Assembly: GCF_026745355.1 (NCBI RefSeq)
Contig: NC_079207.1
Location: forward strand, 30,120,507 to 30,184,506
Reading direction: 5' to 3'
DNA from: Beta vulgaris subsp. vulgaris
Lineage: Eukaryota > Streptophyta > Magnoliopsida > Caryophyllales > Amaranthaceae
Length of the DNA stretch: 64,000 bases
The notes below the pieces were generated by a model. The model was not told where the DNA came from, did no database searches, and saw only the letters and a program-made list of their open reading frames with translations. The number at the start of each line of letters is the position of its first letter. Position 1 is the stretch's first letter. Shown piece after piece: positions 1 to 11,326 of this stretch. The position numbers and the translations under genes are program-made.

Positions 1-500
1 ATATTTCTTTTGAATATAGGCTTTATGACTTACCTTTCCATTCCAGACATATCTAGATCCACCACTTCAAAATAGGGGTCATATTGAGGATTGAAAATAT
101 ACATGAACAGCATAGGTTTAAAATTGTTATAAGCTGACGATATCTATGTGGGCTGATCTTGGAACTTGATGTATTTATGTAAACTGGAAGATGTTTGTTG
201 GCTTTATATGAGAAAAATGCTAGGCAATAGTCCGCTTAAACCTGCTGCTTGTGAATTATTTTTTAGGAAAATGTGGTAAAGATAGACTAACAGATCATTT
301 GTATGACTGAGAGAAATAATTTGGCACTCTTGTAGAGGAAGGCCAAGGGATAAAGTATTATTGGTATCTGTATTATATGATTTAGAATAGACAACATTCC
401 TAATTCCTAATGACAGTCTGTGTGTTTGCAAAGTGAATTGCTAGTCAGTCATGAAGTGTTGCTCCCTTTGCATTTCCTCAGCTGCAATATCTATTTGCAG
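1..500 (+). other. Upstream intron of the methyltransferase gene
   Basis: No continuous reading frame matching the gene is visible here. The stretch ends in a pyrimidine-rich tract and the acceptor TTTGCAG at 494-500, directly before the first recognisable exon. I read it as the 3' part of an intron; the upstream exons lie outside the window. An apparent ORF starting at 420 simply runs from this intron into the exon. Confidence 0.7.
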
Positions 501-1164
501 GCCATTGTGGACTTGCTTGAGGAAGAAAATGTCCAAATCCCTTCATGGATCTGCTTTAGCTGTGTAGACGGTATACATGCCCCTTCAGGAGAAAACTTTG
601 AAGAATGTCTCAATGTTATCAACGAGAGTAAGAGAGTTGCGATGGTAGGAATAAATTGTGCACCACCACATTATGTTGATGGTCTAATTCGCAAATTTAA
701 GGAGGTAAAAAACTGCACCAAAAGATCTGTTGTTTGTCTGTTTACGGTGCTTCTGTCCTTGCCAGAGTTATAGATTCTCTATGGGATTTTTAATTCTCTT
801 CCTTTTCAAATCATGCAGCTGACAGACAAGATGATAGTAGTTTATCCCAACAGTGGTGAGATATGGGATGGCAAAGCAAAGAGATGGCTGGTGAGTCACT
901 AGCTTCCTCTACTTTATGCCCGATTCTGATTCGTGTTAACATAAACTGGTATTAGAATCCCGAAGTGATATTCCTAATTCCTAAATGATTTCCATTGTTT
1001 TGTTCGATTGAATGTTGCAGCTACCAGAGTGTTCCGAGGACAATGAATTTGGGTCATTAGCTCTAAGATGGCGCATTTCTGGTGCTAAACTCATTGGTGG
1101 CTGTTGTAGGACATCGCTTGCAACTATCAGTGATATTTCAAAAGCTATAAAGGGGGAACCTTAA
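501..1164 (+). CDS. HMT: Homocysteine S-methyltransferase, C-terminal three exons (partial)
   Basis: The enzyme transfers a methyl group from S-methylmethionine (or AdoMet) to homocysteine, giving methionine; plant forms are cytosolic and act in the S-methylmethionine cycle. Exons are 501-704, 819-890 and 1021-1164, with GT-AG introns 705-818 and 891-1020, all phase 0, giving 139 residues and a TAA stop. Visible signatures are WICFSCVDG, then GINCAPP with the first zinc-ligand cysteine, the conserved YPNSGEIWD segment, and GGCCRT near the C-terminus with the other two zinc-ligand cysteines. The frame is clean across all three exons, so the gene looks intact in its visible part. The family is usually about 330-350 residues, so roughly the last 40% is here. 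The paralogue number cannot be decided. This is the only convincing host gene in the window. Confidence 0.93.
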
Positions 1165-3014
1165 TTTATCTCTCTAACCCACTGTTAATACTATATTAAC
1201 TTCTTGGCTGATTGTATTCAATTTACTTTTTCACTCCTTTTTTATCCAAAAGATTTTGTGTCATAGTACAAGTAAAATATTCACACACAATATTTAAGCA
1301 ACGGAATCCCCATCTTATTAACAATCATAATTAACAAATTTTAGTAGATAATTATAAATTATCAGATAACTTATGAGGTCGGGTTGGTAATTTAAAAATA
1401 TGGAATCGAATCTCATTTGTATCTTATGTGGCTCTTGAAAAACAAAAACAAAATACATTGATATTTATACTATTTAATCTAGAATACAACTTGCTAGTTT
1501 ATGTTCTTTCTCTGAGTTCCAAAGAGGTAGCAAGTGCACTACAATTGTATGAGAGGGGAGGTATCGAAATAAGTGTTATTTTTCCGTTTACTTCTTTCCT
1601 TTGAAAATTTGACCATGGGATTGGAATGCATTGCTGCCTTGGGCTCTCTTCGAATTGATAAATTTGAAGAGTGCACTCGATGTAGATTGGACAAATTCCT
1701 TATATTTTGACTCTAAAAAAATAATTAAATATTTGACCCCTCAATGAATTGTGAAATGTTTGGATTGTCATATGTGAGTATATCGTATAGGAGACTGACG
1801 TCTTTAATATTATTGTCAAACCTATTACAAAAATATCACACACCAAATAACCCCACATTGAATGAGGAAATGTGATGTTCTCATTAACAAAGAAAAACTA
1901 TTATATAACAATCAAAACAATAAGCATATCAATATCAAATTCCGTATGTAGGTTGCGAAACTTAAAAAAGAATATTGCTTTGTCATTAATATGACACATG
2001 TTTACAAATTTTTCAAGTAACAACTAACAAGTGCTAAATTTAAATAATAGAAGTAAAAAATAAAGAATGTGCCAAATTTTAAGTCAACCCAAATCAATAC
2101 TTGGTGGAGTACTGAATATTATTGGCCAATCCATCATAAGTTTTTATTTTTACACAAATAAACGATATAAAATGAAACTAGTATGTGCTCAAATAAGCTT
2201 GATGATATTCAACTTTGACATCTCCTTGTCTTTATCTTCAATACTTGTAAAACTAAAAAAAGGTTAAAAAATCAGTACGTACATATTTTAAACGTTTGAA
2301 TGAGCGTAATTCTTGAATATTTCGAGAGTCATGTGGGTTGTAGCACGAGCCTAAAGTGTGAAGACTCAAAACCTTCTCGATTTCGTAAAAGAAATAGACG
2401 GTTTGCTTCGTTAATCAATCCAAAAAGTTGGTAGCTACTCCTTGATAGCATTTTATTTGGTAGAAGGCAAAGAAGACGGATGTATCTTCTTTTGAATCCA
2501 TGAGAAGCAACCACCTTGGGACGCGCTGCAATTCCTCAATGTGCTACTTTCATCTGCAGTAGTACTACTAGTAATTGTAGTTTCTTTTACTATATTTTTC
2601 CTCATCTCTTCAGTTTTCTCCTTTTCCATCTTCCACAACACGTACACTTCGGCTAGACATGGACCAACTGTTGCCATTTTTCACTCTAGTGTTACCAAAC
2701 TCGACTCACTATTGTGGGTTAATATGAATGAATTTAAAAAATATGGGAAATGGCAACTGCTATTTGTAGAGATGTTTGAGCTTGGGTTCCAAGAAACATT
2801 ATTGGGTCAACAATAAAGTTCCAAAACACTTGATTTGGTAAGATTCCACGAAGGAACCAAGTCAACAAATTGATATTTTAGTTGTTTCTTTTTACTTGAT
2901 GTCCAAGGCTATGCTTTTTGTGAGACTTTTTGTGGTGCTCACTACTCAGCTTTTAATTGACATGATGACTGGTATTGTTTTTCCATGGCCTACTCATCTT
3001 AGGAGTACTTCTAA
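1165..3014. other. Intergenic DNA, no gene recognised
   Basis: This is AT-rich sequence downstream of the methyltransferase stop. Short ORFs (2067-2267, 2541-2816 and minus-strand 2329-2677) are low-complexity or overlap each other and match nothing I know. The 2541-2816 frame begins with a hydrophobic stretch that could look like a signal anchor. It has no family motif, and its overlap with an opposite-strand ORF suggests chance. The polyadenylation signal of the upstream gene probably lies in the first 200 bases but is not distinctive. Confidence 0.6.
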
Positions 3015-3301
3015 GTAGAGGCGGCAAACAAATCATAAAAGTCAGTTACGAGTCGGTCGAATTCGGATCAATTTTGTATTGGGATTAAACCTGGGTCGGG
3101 TTCATTTGGGTTCGGATGTGTGTCGGATCTAAAAGGCTTCGGGTCGGGTGCAGGTTGTTGACTCGGCCTTAAACTGGGTCACATTGAATTATATAGGGTG
3201 TATTCGGGTCGAGTTGAATCGGGTCGACTTAATTCTGGTTGGATCGGTTGGGTCAATTCGGGTAGGGTCGACCTTTAGAAGTATCGCATTACTTGGTGTA
3301 T
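3015..3301. repeat. GGGTCGGGT-rich degenerate repeat, possibly a hAT-type terminus
   Basis: The stretch starts TAGAGGCGGCAAACAAATC and continues with many degenerate copies of GGGTCGG, TTCGGGTCG and similar words. GC-rich GGGTCGGGT tracts that begin TAG-purine-GGTGGCAAA are typical of short non-autonomous plant hAT-like elements. The copia element at 3307 inserted into or beside it. A matching far end beyond 35048 was not found, so the element class is an inference. Confidence 0.45.
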
Positions 3302-3306
3302 GAATC

Positions 3307-4034
3307 CGAAGGATTTTGTCCTCGATCAAGTGTAATAAACTAAATAATATTAGGATAAATTATGGAGGTAATATATTCAATAATATTAGGTGATCACAAC
3401 GTTTTGCTAGAAGCTAATTGTGATTTGTTGGACTAATATGATTGGGCCAACTACTAGTATTATTGAGTTCCATGAGGTCACACAAGTAATTACACTTGGA
3501 TATATATTACCCAAATCCATTTGTGAAATGGGTCGGACAGTTTTATGATGGGTGAAAAGAGTTGTAACTCATGAGTTTCTTAGGCTCATAATGTCATGTA
3601 TGACATTATGAGGCAAAATAAAGCCTCATAAAACACCTCTTTTGTAACCACCTTATATAATGATATAGGGGTTACAAAGGTTGACATACTTTTTACAACT
3701 TCTAGAGTGAAAAAAAATATGATTTTTCCCTTAGTATTTTCACACCCATTTCGGCCCTCACCTCAAAAAGTAAGAGAGTGTTTTTCTCTCTTCCGTACTA
3801 GCATACGTCGTGATCCAAGTGCTGTTCGTGGACCAATACTAGAGGAACGACGCTTGACGTTCTCATAAGATCTCACTTGGAAGTTAGTACCTTTGAGGAT
3901 TCACGCATCAAAGATATATAATGTTATATATATATATATATTATTTGATTCATGTTAGTTTATGCAATGATCTTGGGACAGATGTTCAAGTATATGATAC
4001 TTGGTTTTCCGCATTATGCATCTAAGTTCCTACA
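3307..4034 (+). repeat. 5' LTR of the outer copia element
   Basis: This 728-bp sequence recurs at 20764-20804 plus 34379-35043. It starts CGAAGGATTTTG (ancestral TGAAGG, seen in the 3' copy) and ends TTCCTACA. A TA microsatellite near 3925-3942 is longer here than in the 3' copy. Confidence 0.95.
3654..3660 (+). promoter_or_regulatory. Candidate TATA box in the copia LTR
   Basis: TATATAA lies in the context ACCACCTTATATAATG and is conserved in the 3' LTR copy near 34675. Its place in the middle of the LTR suits the U3/R boundary. No transcription start can be proven from sequence. Confidence 0.45.
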
Positions 4035-4035
4035 G

Positions 4036-4044
4036 TGGTATCAG
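4036..4044 (+). promoter_or_regulatory. Primer binding site, tRNA-Met type
   Basis: TGGTATCAG starts two bases after the LTR end and matches the start of the standard plant TGGTATCAGAGC primer site. The following bases (TTAG) have drifted from AGC. Confidence 0.85.
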
Positions 4045-6089
4045 TTAGCATATTGCATAGATTGATATGATCATGTTGATGCATGTTTTATTTCATTTTT
4101 TTAATTCAATTAAGGGAGGGCTTTATATATGAATTTATTTGCATGATTAATATTATGATATTAATTGATTGGAAACATAAAAATTGGATTTTTATGCATA
4201 TATAAATATATATTATACTCAAAATTAAAATCTCACATCAAAAAATATCAGATTTTGTGTGTTAGTTTATATATATATATATTTTTTTTTGGCGTTTGTT
4301 AAACAAAATTGATATGAACCCTAACTTTTTTCCCCAAAACAGTTGTTGTGAAATTCCATTCAATTATGCACAAGGGTTGTAGATAATTGAATTGGGGGGA
4401 AGGACAGTCGGGATTTCACCCACGGTGGTGGCTGGCGCACCGCCGGCAAGTCGCCCGACGTGGTGGTGGCGTGCGCGGTTTTCTTGGTTGGGCAGTTGAT
4501 GCTGCCCGCGCGTGGCGCTGCGTAGCACAAGTTGCCGCTTGTGGTCGCCGCGGTCCAGGCCAGCGATGCGGTGCTGCCGGTCGTTCCTGGTGGTCGCGGT
4601 GGTGGGCCGGCGCTGGGGTGGCAGTGCACACTGCTGCCTTGGCAGCCCTGCCTTCTCCTCTTTTTTTTTGAGTATATTCCAATATTGCAAATTGATTAAT
4701 GAATGGGGATTAATTTCATATTTAAGTCATAATTGAATTAAAATAATGAGCTTTAATTTTATTAGTTAATTATATGTGATAATTGACTAGTTAATTTTAA
4801 AGGGGGTTACTAAGGAGTTAGTAACTATTATTATTATTATTTTTATGATGTTAATTACATGTTAGGTTGTTAGTATTAATAGTTGATTGATTCTTCCATG
4901 ACTATTTATGTGGTTAGTCATCATGTTTAATTTTTTTTTTAATATGATAAAAATATATGTGGTGCCTACAATTGCTTTAATATTTTAAAGCCTTTGTGAG
5001 ATGAAATTCTAATATGATTAAATTTTGTCTTAAGATACCAACCATAGGATTTAATGTGAGATTAAATCTTCATGGTATTATTATGTTTTAAAGTTGTTAA
5101 AACATGATAATTTATTTTAATAGTTGATTAAAATGCATGTTTTATATATTTGATATTATGAATGCATGCGGTGACTAGTATGGCCCAAAACTTGGATAGA
5201 AAATACGATCTGCGTATCGTTAATGTATTTTTGTAATCTAAATACGATCTACGCATCGTTGGTATTTTTGTAATATTTTAGTTTATAATTCAAAAATATT
5301 TATTCAAGTAGTAATAAGAAGAATGGTGATTCAATCTTATCCTATGAAGCACAAGGATGAGATCCATGGTGATTCAACAAGGGAGCCTTAAAGAGTAGTC
5401 TTTAGGTTTAGGGGCCATACTAGGATCACATTTTATTTTGTGCATTTAAATATTGCTTTTAAATGCTTTCTAAGTTTATTATGCTTGTGATTTAATTATT
5501 TAAATGTTCACTAGTAATTAAATCAACATAATAATTTACTTAGGTCCCTTAAATAAAATATTGGTTTTTTGCTATTCCAAACAAACACCTACTAAAAATT
5601 GATTGTTAGTAATAGGTTCTGCCAAAGCAGAGTGTTACCTTCAATCTTGGGCTAAGTAGAGTAAATTTCCTAAATTTGCAAGTTTAGTTTGGTTTGGCCA
5701 ACAAAATCATCAAAACGGTTTTGGATTTTGTAGCAAAGTTCATGGGTTTTGTGTTTGGGTGACAAGCTCCGTCTAGGATTAGGAAGCTCTCCCCAACGTT
5801 GTGGGTAACTTCCTTACCTGGGAGCGTAATCATCTTAGCAATCACCCATTAACTAAGAGTTACAATTATTGTTGTAATTAGTAAAAAAGTTTACTTACCT
5901 TTTAAACTTGGTTTTAAGTTGAGCGCCAAAGTCCACTTATAAATCATGTTTGATTAGGATCTTAGAAACTTGATTCAAAAAGGGACAAAAATTGGTCAAG
6001 TGCATAGCTTTTATTTTAAAGTGTTTAAAATTTGTTAAAAGCTATTATGATAAACATACTTATTCTTTTGCATCTTCTATGTAGATATC
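4045..6089 (+). other. Long untranslated leader of the outer copia element
   Basis: About 2 kb separate the primer site from the gag start. Apart from the GC-rich island described separately, it is AT-rich with no recognisable protein. It contains a near-duplicate pair of words built on AATACGATCTGCG/ACGCATCG around 5201-5260. Long leaders occur in several plant copia lineages. Confidence 0.7.
4387..4671. other. GC-rich island inside the copia leader
   Basis: Roughly 280 bases of strongly GC-rich sequence sit in a very AT-rich leader. Because stops are rare in such DNA, overlapping ORFs appear on both strands (for example plus 4387-4671 and minus 4364-4690). None has a family motif, and the translations are runs of Arg, Ala, Gly and Trp. 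It may be a structured RNA segment such as a packaging or translation element, or captured foreign DNA. Confidence 0.6.
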
Positions 6090-6975
6090 ATGTCTGGTAA
6101 CAACAATAATTCACCTTTTAACTTACGTTCAATCCTTGAGAAGGATAAATTGAACGGGAACAACTTCCTTGATTGGGAAAGGAATCTAAGAATTGTTCTT
6201 AGGTCCGAAGGTCGAAAGGATGTTCTTGAAACCCCGATCCAGTTTTAACTACTACCTCTACTGATGCTGAAAAGAGGCCCATAAGGCCGTTGCAGAAAGG
6301 TCAGTAATTGTTACTTGCCTTATGCTAGCGGCTATGGAACCAAGCCTTCAAAAGAGGTTTGCAAGCTTGGATGCCTATAGCATTATCCGACAGTTGAAAA
6401 CCATGTTTCAACAACAAGCTCGGATAGAGAGGTATGAAACTCACAAGGCTATATATTCTTGAGTGTTGCTTAGTTGAAGGCAAGCCGGTCGCCACTCATG
6501 TCTTCGAAATGATCGGTTTTTCGAGGCCATGGAGAGGTTGGGGTTTTCCTTATAGCCAAGAGTTGGCTACTGACATCATTCTGCACTCACTTCATGAGGG
6601 GTTCAATACGTTTCGATTGAATTTCAATATGAATGAGGTGTCGAAAACCCTTGCTGAGTTACATGGGATGCTCATGACTGCCGAGCAAAACATCACTTTG
6701 ACCTAAGAAGGAAGTTCTTATGGTTAAAAGGAAAGGGTTTTAAGAAGAATGGGCTGGAAGAAAAAGCAAGATAAGGGCAAGCAAGTTGCCACTAAGACTG
6801 CTGTAAGCCACAGGCAAAGGCAAAGCCAAAGGTGGCCGCAAATGCGAAGTGCTTCTATTGTGATCAAATAGGTCATTGGAAGCGTAACTGCTTGAAGTAC
6901 TTGAAGGATAAGAAGTATGGGGCTTCTTCTTCAGGTATCTATGTCATTGACATTAATTTAGCAACATCTACTTCT
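6090..6975 (+). pseudogene. gag: Copia gag (broken)
   Basis: Gag is the nucleocapsid protein that packages the retrotransposon RNA. The start is the ATG at 6090; the frame opens MSGNNNNSPFNLRSILEKDK, with the copia-typical LNGNNFLDWERNLRIVL following. It meets a stop near 6246 and continues in other frames through a UBN2-type gag region (6434-6706). A CCHC zinc knuckle, CFYCDQIGHWKRNC, lies at 6850-6891 with C-x2-C-x4-H-x4-C spacing. At least three frame changes separate these pieces. Confidence 0.88.
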
Positions 6976-7295
6976 TTGGTATTTGATACCGGTTGTGTTT
7001 CTACATTACTTCGAATGTGCAGGGACTAAGAAGGAGTACAACCTTGGCTAAAGGAGAGGTGGAACTGCGAGTCGAAAACGGTGCAAGAGTTGCGGCCGTT
7101 GCAGTTGGGACTTATAGTCTACCTTTGCCTTCTGGATTAATATTAGAGCTTAATAATTGTTATTATGTTCCTGCTATTACCAAAAACATTATTTCTATTC
7201 CTGTTTTGGATAATGAAGGGTTTTCATTTACAATTGAGAAAGGTTGTTTCTTGCTTTATTTGAATTCAATGTTTTATGCCACTGCTAAAGTCTAA
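6976..7295 (+). pseudogene. Copia aspartic protease (broken)
   Basis: The catalytic motif FDTGC lies at 6982-6996, followed in another frame by TSNVQGLRRS and a typical copia protease body ending NCYYVPAITKNIISI. A frameshift falls just after the catalytic motif, around 7000-7010. The protease would cut the polyprotein into Gag and enzyme units. Confidence 0.85.
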
Positions 7296-7369
7296 TGGTC
7301 TATATTCCTAGACTTAGACAAAGATGTCCTTAACATAGACACAAAAAACATAGATCAAGCGATACTAAT

Positions 7370-8560
7370 CCTACTTACTTATGGCATTGTCGTTTAGGAC
7401 ACATAAAGCGAAACGCATTCAGAAGTTACATAAAGATGGACTTTAACATCTTTGACTTTAGCCATTTGATGTGTGTGAATCATGTTTAATGGGTAAAATG
7501 ACAAAGTCACCTTTTACTGGAAAGGGTGAAAGGAGCCAGTGATCTATTGGGCCTAATACATACTGATGTATGGGGCCAATGAGCACAAAAGCTAGGGGAG
7601 GGTTTGGATACTTCATTACTTTTACGGACGATTTAAGTAGATATGGATATGTCTATTTAATGAAGCATAAGTCGGAATCATTTGAAAAGTTCAAAGAATT
7701 CCAGAATGAAGTCCAAAACCAGCTTGGCAAAACAATCAAAGCACTGCGATCCGATCGTGTGGTGAATATTTGAGCTAAGAGTTTAGTGATCACTTGAAGA
7801 GTTGTGGAATTCTTTCACAACTCACTCCGTATGGCACGCCTCAGTTGAATGGTGTATCCGAAAGGAGGAACCGAACTCTACTTGATATGGTTCGGTCTAT
7901 GATGAGTTTTGCTGATCTTCCAATATCCTTCTGGGGATATGCTCTCGAAACTGCTACTTTCACACTTAATAGAACTCCATCAAAGGCAGTAGATAAACAC
8001 CATATGAGATATGGAGTGGAAAAGTTCCAAGTTGTCTTTTCAGTATTTGGGGATGTGAGGTTTATGTAAAGCGTTTACTTTCAGAAAACTCGCCCCTAAA
8101 TCAGATAAGTGTTTCTTGTGGGTTATCCCAAGGAAACCAAGGGCTATTACTTCTACAATCGACTGAGGGCAAAGTGTTTTTGCTCGTCTGGTGTCTTTTT
8201 GGAAAAAGATTTTATTTCCAAAAAGGCAAGTGGGAGTAATGTATTTCTCGAAGAAGTTCGAGAAGAGCAACAAATGGACATAGTTCATCCTATGTTAGAG
8301 ACAACGACACAAGAGCCATATGTTGGGCTAGAAATTGTTCCTCCTTTGGAGGAATCTTCTCCCATAATTGACCAAGTGTTGGAGGACGTGCATCCCGTAC
8401 ACGAACATTCTACTATCCCACTCGAATCTAATTCGTGCGAAAATTCTCAAATTGTTGAGAAGAAAATTTCTCCTGTTGCAGCCCCTCGTAAGTCTAGTAG
8501 AACAAGAATACCAACCAAGAGGTTTGTTGATTTCTTGTTAACCAAAATTCTGAGATAATG
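7370..8560 (+). pseudogene. Copia integrase (broken)
   Basis: The pre-integrase motif LWHCRLGH lies at about 7379. The catalytic core follows: HTDVWGP near 7558-7575 (first Asp), a LRSDR segment near 7745 (second Asp) and NGVSERRN near 7851 (Glu at about 7860). The C-terminal part (8109-8558) carries the GYPKETKGYYFYN-type segment and an acidic linker leading to SSRTRIPTKRF. Frames change at least four times and a base is missing at the GP codons after the first Asp, so no active enzyme can be made. Confidence 0.88.
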
Positions 8561-9430
8561 ATTTTAGAATTTGAGGAACCTACTACTTACAAGCAAGCTT
8601 TGATGATGACGAAAAATGGCTTGAAGCCATGAGGTCCGAAATGGCATCCATGTATGAAAATCAAGTATGAGACTTGGTAGATTTACCCATGGGGTTACAC
8701 CTATTGGTTGCAAATGGGTTTTCAAAGTGAAAACATACAAGGATGGTAATATTCAGGTTTATAAAGTAAGGTTGGATGCAAAAGGGTTCAAGCAAGTTCA
8801 TGGTATAGACTATGACGAAACCTTTTCACCAATAGCCATGCTTAAATCCATTCGGATACTCCTAGCGATCGCCGCCTTTTATGATTACGAGATTTGGCAA
8901 ATGGATGTCAAAACTGCTTTCTTGAATGGGTTCTTGAAAGAGGATTGTATATGACACAGCCGGAGGGTTTTGTGGATCCAGAAAATCCTAGAGCTATGTA
9001 AGCTTCAAAAATCCATTTATGGATTGAAGCAAGCATCTCGGAGTTGGAATCTTCGTTTTGATGAGACAATCAAACAATTTGGTTTTTCTAAAAACGGAGA
9101 AGAGTCTTGTGTTTACAAGAAGGAAAGTGGGAGTAACATAGTCTTCTTGGTCTTGTATGTAGATGACATACTTCTCATAGGAAATGACATTCCCATGCTT
9201 GAGTCAGTCAAGGAATGGTTGAAAAGTTATTTTTCTATAAAAGACCTTGGAAACGCTGACTACATTTTGGGGATCAAGATCTATAAGGATAGGTCTAAGA
9301 GGATGATTGGACTTAGCCAACGAACTTATATAGATAAGATCGTCACTAAGTTCAACATTGAAAACTCTAAGAGAGGTTTTCTACCCATGCAACATGGTGT
9401 GTCGCTTGACCTGATGAGATTAAGCGAATG
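8561..9430 (+). pseudogene. Copia reverse transcriptase (broken)
   Basis: Motifs include GCKWVFKVK, ARLDAKGF-like and QMDVKTAFLNG (8667-8954), then SIYGLKQASRSWN and the catalytic YVDD box, intact at 9156-9167. A frameshift near 8950 divides the domain in the EED[V]Y segment. The catalytic core motif is present but the reading frame is not. Confidence 0.9.
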
Positions 9431-10118
9431 AGTAATGTTCCTTATGCGTCAGCGATAGGGTCCATTATGTACTCCATGATTTGCACTCATCTAGATGTTT
9501 CATATGCCTTAAGCATTTATAACAGATTCCAATCAAATCCAGGTTACGCACACTGGAGTGCAGTTAAGAATATCCCAAAGTACTTGAGAAGGACTAAGGA
9601 TAATTTCTTAGTGTATGGAGGTGAGTAAGTTGATTGTTGAGGGTTATACAGATGCGAGCTTCCAAACTGACAAGGATGAATTCCGATCCCAATCTGGTTT
9701 CATCTTTTGTCTAAATGAGGGGCAGTGAGCTGAAAAGTTCAAAGCAAAGCACTGTTGCTGATTCTACAACAAAAGCTGAGTACATTGCTGCGGCAGATGC
9801 AGCAAAGGAAACCGTTGGATGAAGAAGTTCATTCTGGAGCTAGGAGTAGTGCCTAGTGTTGGAGATGGTATTGTTTTACATTGTGATAAAAATGGTGCCA
9901 TAGCTCAGTCTAAGGAACCAAGATCACATCAAAGGTGTAAACACGTACTTAGAAAGTTTCATCTTATTCGAGAAATCGTTGAGCGAAAAGATGTAATAGT
10001 TAGCAAAGTTCGTACGGATAGCAATGTTGTTGATGCTTTGACTAAACCATTGCCTCAGCCTAAGCATGAGAGTCATACAAGGGCTATAGGACTTAAGCAT
10101 ATAGGAGAGTGGCTTTAA
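9428..10118 (+). pseudogene. Copia RNase H and polyprotein C-terminus (broken)
   Basis: The connection segment VPYASAIGSIMYSMICT opens at about 9435. A TKAEY motif lies at about 9768-9782 in the usual ADSTTKAEY context. The C-terminal part 9819-10118 carries HCDKNGAIAQSKEP and DALTKPLPQPKHE, typical of copia polyprotein ends, with the TAA stop at 10116-10118. Two frameshifts, near 9625 and 9815, divide the domain. Confidence 0.88.
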
Positions 10119-10652
10119 TTGTGTACTGGTTACTTTTAATTAGTCCACAGTTATAATTACTCATTTTGATATGTTATGTTTATGTTTATCAATATAAGTT
10201 TTTGTTCTAATTTAACCTTGGTTTAGTATTAAATAACTCGTTCAGAGTATTTTATAACGTTTGATAGGATTGTCAAATGCGTGATTTGACAAATTAAACT
10301 CTATCGAGTGAACATGAGTTATAATATACCTTAGTCCCTAGTCCGAATCATTAAGTTGAACGTAAATGATTCAGTTTCATGGACTAGATTGCAAGTTGAT
10401 TGATAGCGCAGTTTCATGGGCTATAGGGACATGGAGTTGTCTAAGTCATTTGCATAGGCTTGTATAGTTGATACACGCTGGGCAGACCTAGTGGGAGTTC
10501 TCTAAAAGGTTTATGAGACTCTTATTAATATGTTTCGTGGATTCCTTTGACATGAGTATGACACTGTTCTTACTTAAGGATTAGTATGTTTTTGTGCCGT
10601 AAAAGGAGGTTATAAAAGCAGCGATCGGAACTGCTATGAATTGAGTGGAAGC
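10119..10652 (+). other. 3' untranslated part of the outer copia element, first half
   Basis: Non-coding sequence downstream of the copia stop runs up to the insertion point of gypsy element A. The rest continues at 20494-20763. It contains partially repeated words (GTTTCATGGACTAGATTG and GTTTCATGGGCTATAGGG, 10372-10430). The last five bases, GAAGC (10648-10652), are the target site copied on the far side of element A as GGAGC. Confidence 0.8.
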
Positions 10653-11271
10653 TGTTATGGCTGATTTTTATAGGATGACAATGACATAATGACGCAGGGA
10701 CTTCAAAGTTAAGATGCGACGAGAAGAACGTGAAGACCAAGATGTTAGAAGTTTGTAACCGATCATCTAAAAAAGGAAGGAGTTCAGCGCGGCATTTATT
10801 CAGCCAACATAGCCATTGATGGAGATGAAGAAGGAAAGAAGATTGCGTCATTGGAGTTTAATTAGGAGAATCTCCTATGATCAAGGGACCGTTATCTTTG
10901 TAATAGTCTAGGAATTCATTAGTGCATTCAATTGGAAAAAGCCAAAGGAGAAAAATACGGCAAAGGACATACAAAAGAAAAATGAGTATCATTAGACTAG
11001 ACCACTAGACATTTTTGTACGAAGAGCAAAATAGAGCATAAGCTGTAACGATTGTCATTAACTTATAACGACAGTCAAGAATAGTAGATTGGTGGATCCA
11101 CATCCATCCGCGGTTTTGACCCATCTTCATTGGGGCTTTCCGCGTCACCATCTTTGTGTGTTCATCCCCTTTGATCCCATTGCATTCATTCCTTGCATTG
11201 TCATATTCATAATCTGGTTGAATCGTCCCAAACTTTAATTCTGTCGTAAGAGACAAATTTTAGCATAAACA
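10653..11271 (+). repeat. 5' LTR of element A
   Basis: A 619-bp LTR begins TGTTATGGCTGA and ends TTTTAGCATAAACA. It matches 19874-20493 directly, and its reverse complement matches both LTRs of element B. Confidence 0.95.
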
Positions 11272-11274
11272 ATA

Positions 11275-11291
11275 TGGCGCCCACTGTGGGG
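11275..11291 (+). promoter_or_regulatory. Primer binding site of element A
   Basis: TGGCGCCCACTGTGGGG starts three bases after the LTR. TGGCGCC-type primer sites are usual in plant gypsy elements. The matching site of element B is at 33738-33753 on the minus strand. Confidence 0.8.
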
Positions 11292-11326
11292 CATAACCAA
11301 ACTAGCTACTGTTCAAAATCCATCAA

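Noticed and set aside
2541..2816. 91-residue plus-strand ORF with a hydrophobic start
   Set aside because: No family resemblance, overlaps opposite-strand ORFs of similar size and has no supporting context.
4360..4736. Overlapping ORFs on both strands in the GC-rich copia leader
   Set aside because: GC-rich DNA has few stop codons; the translations are low-complexity and show no motif, so I report composition rather than genes.
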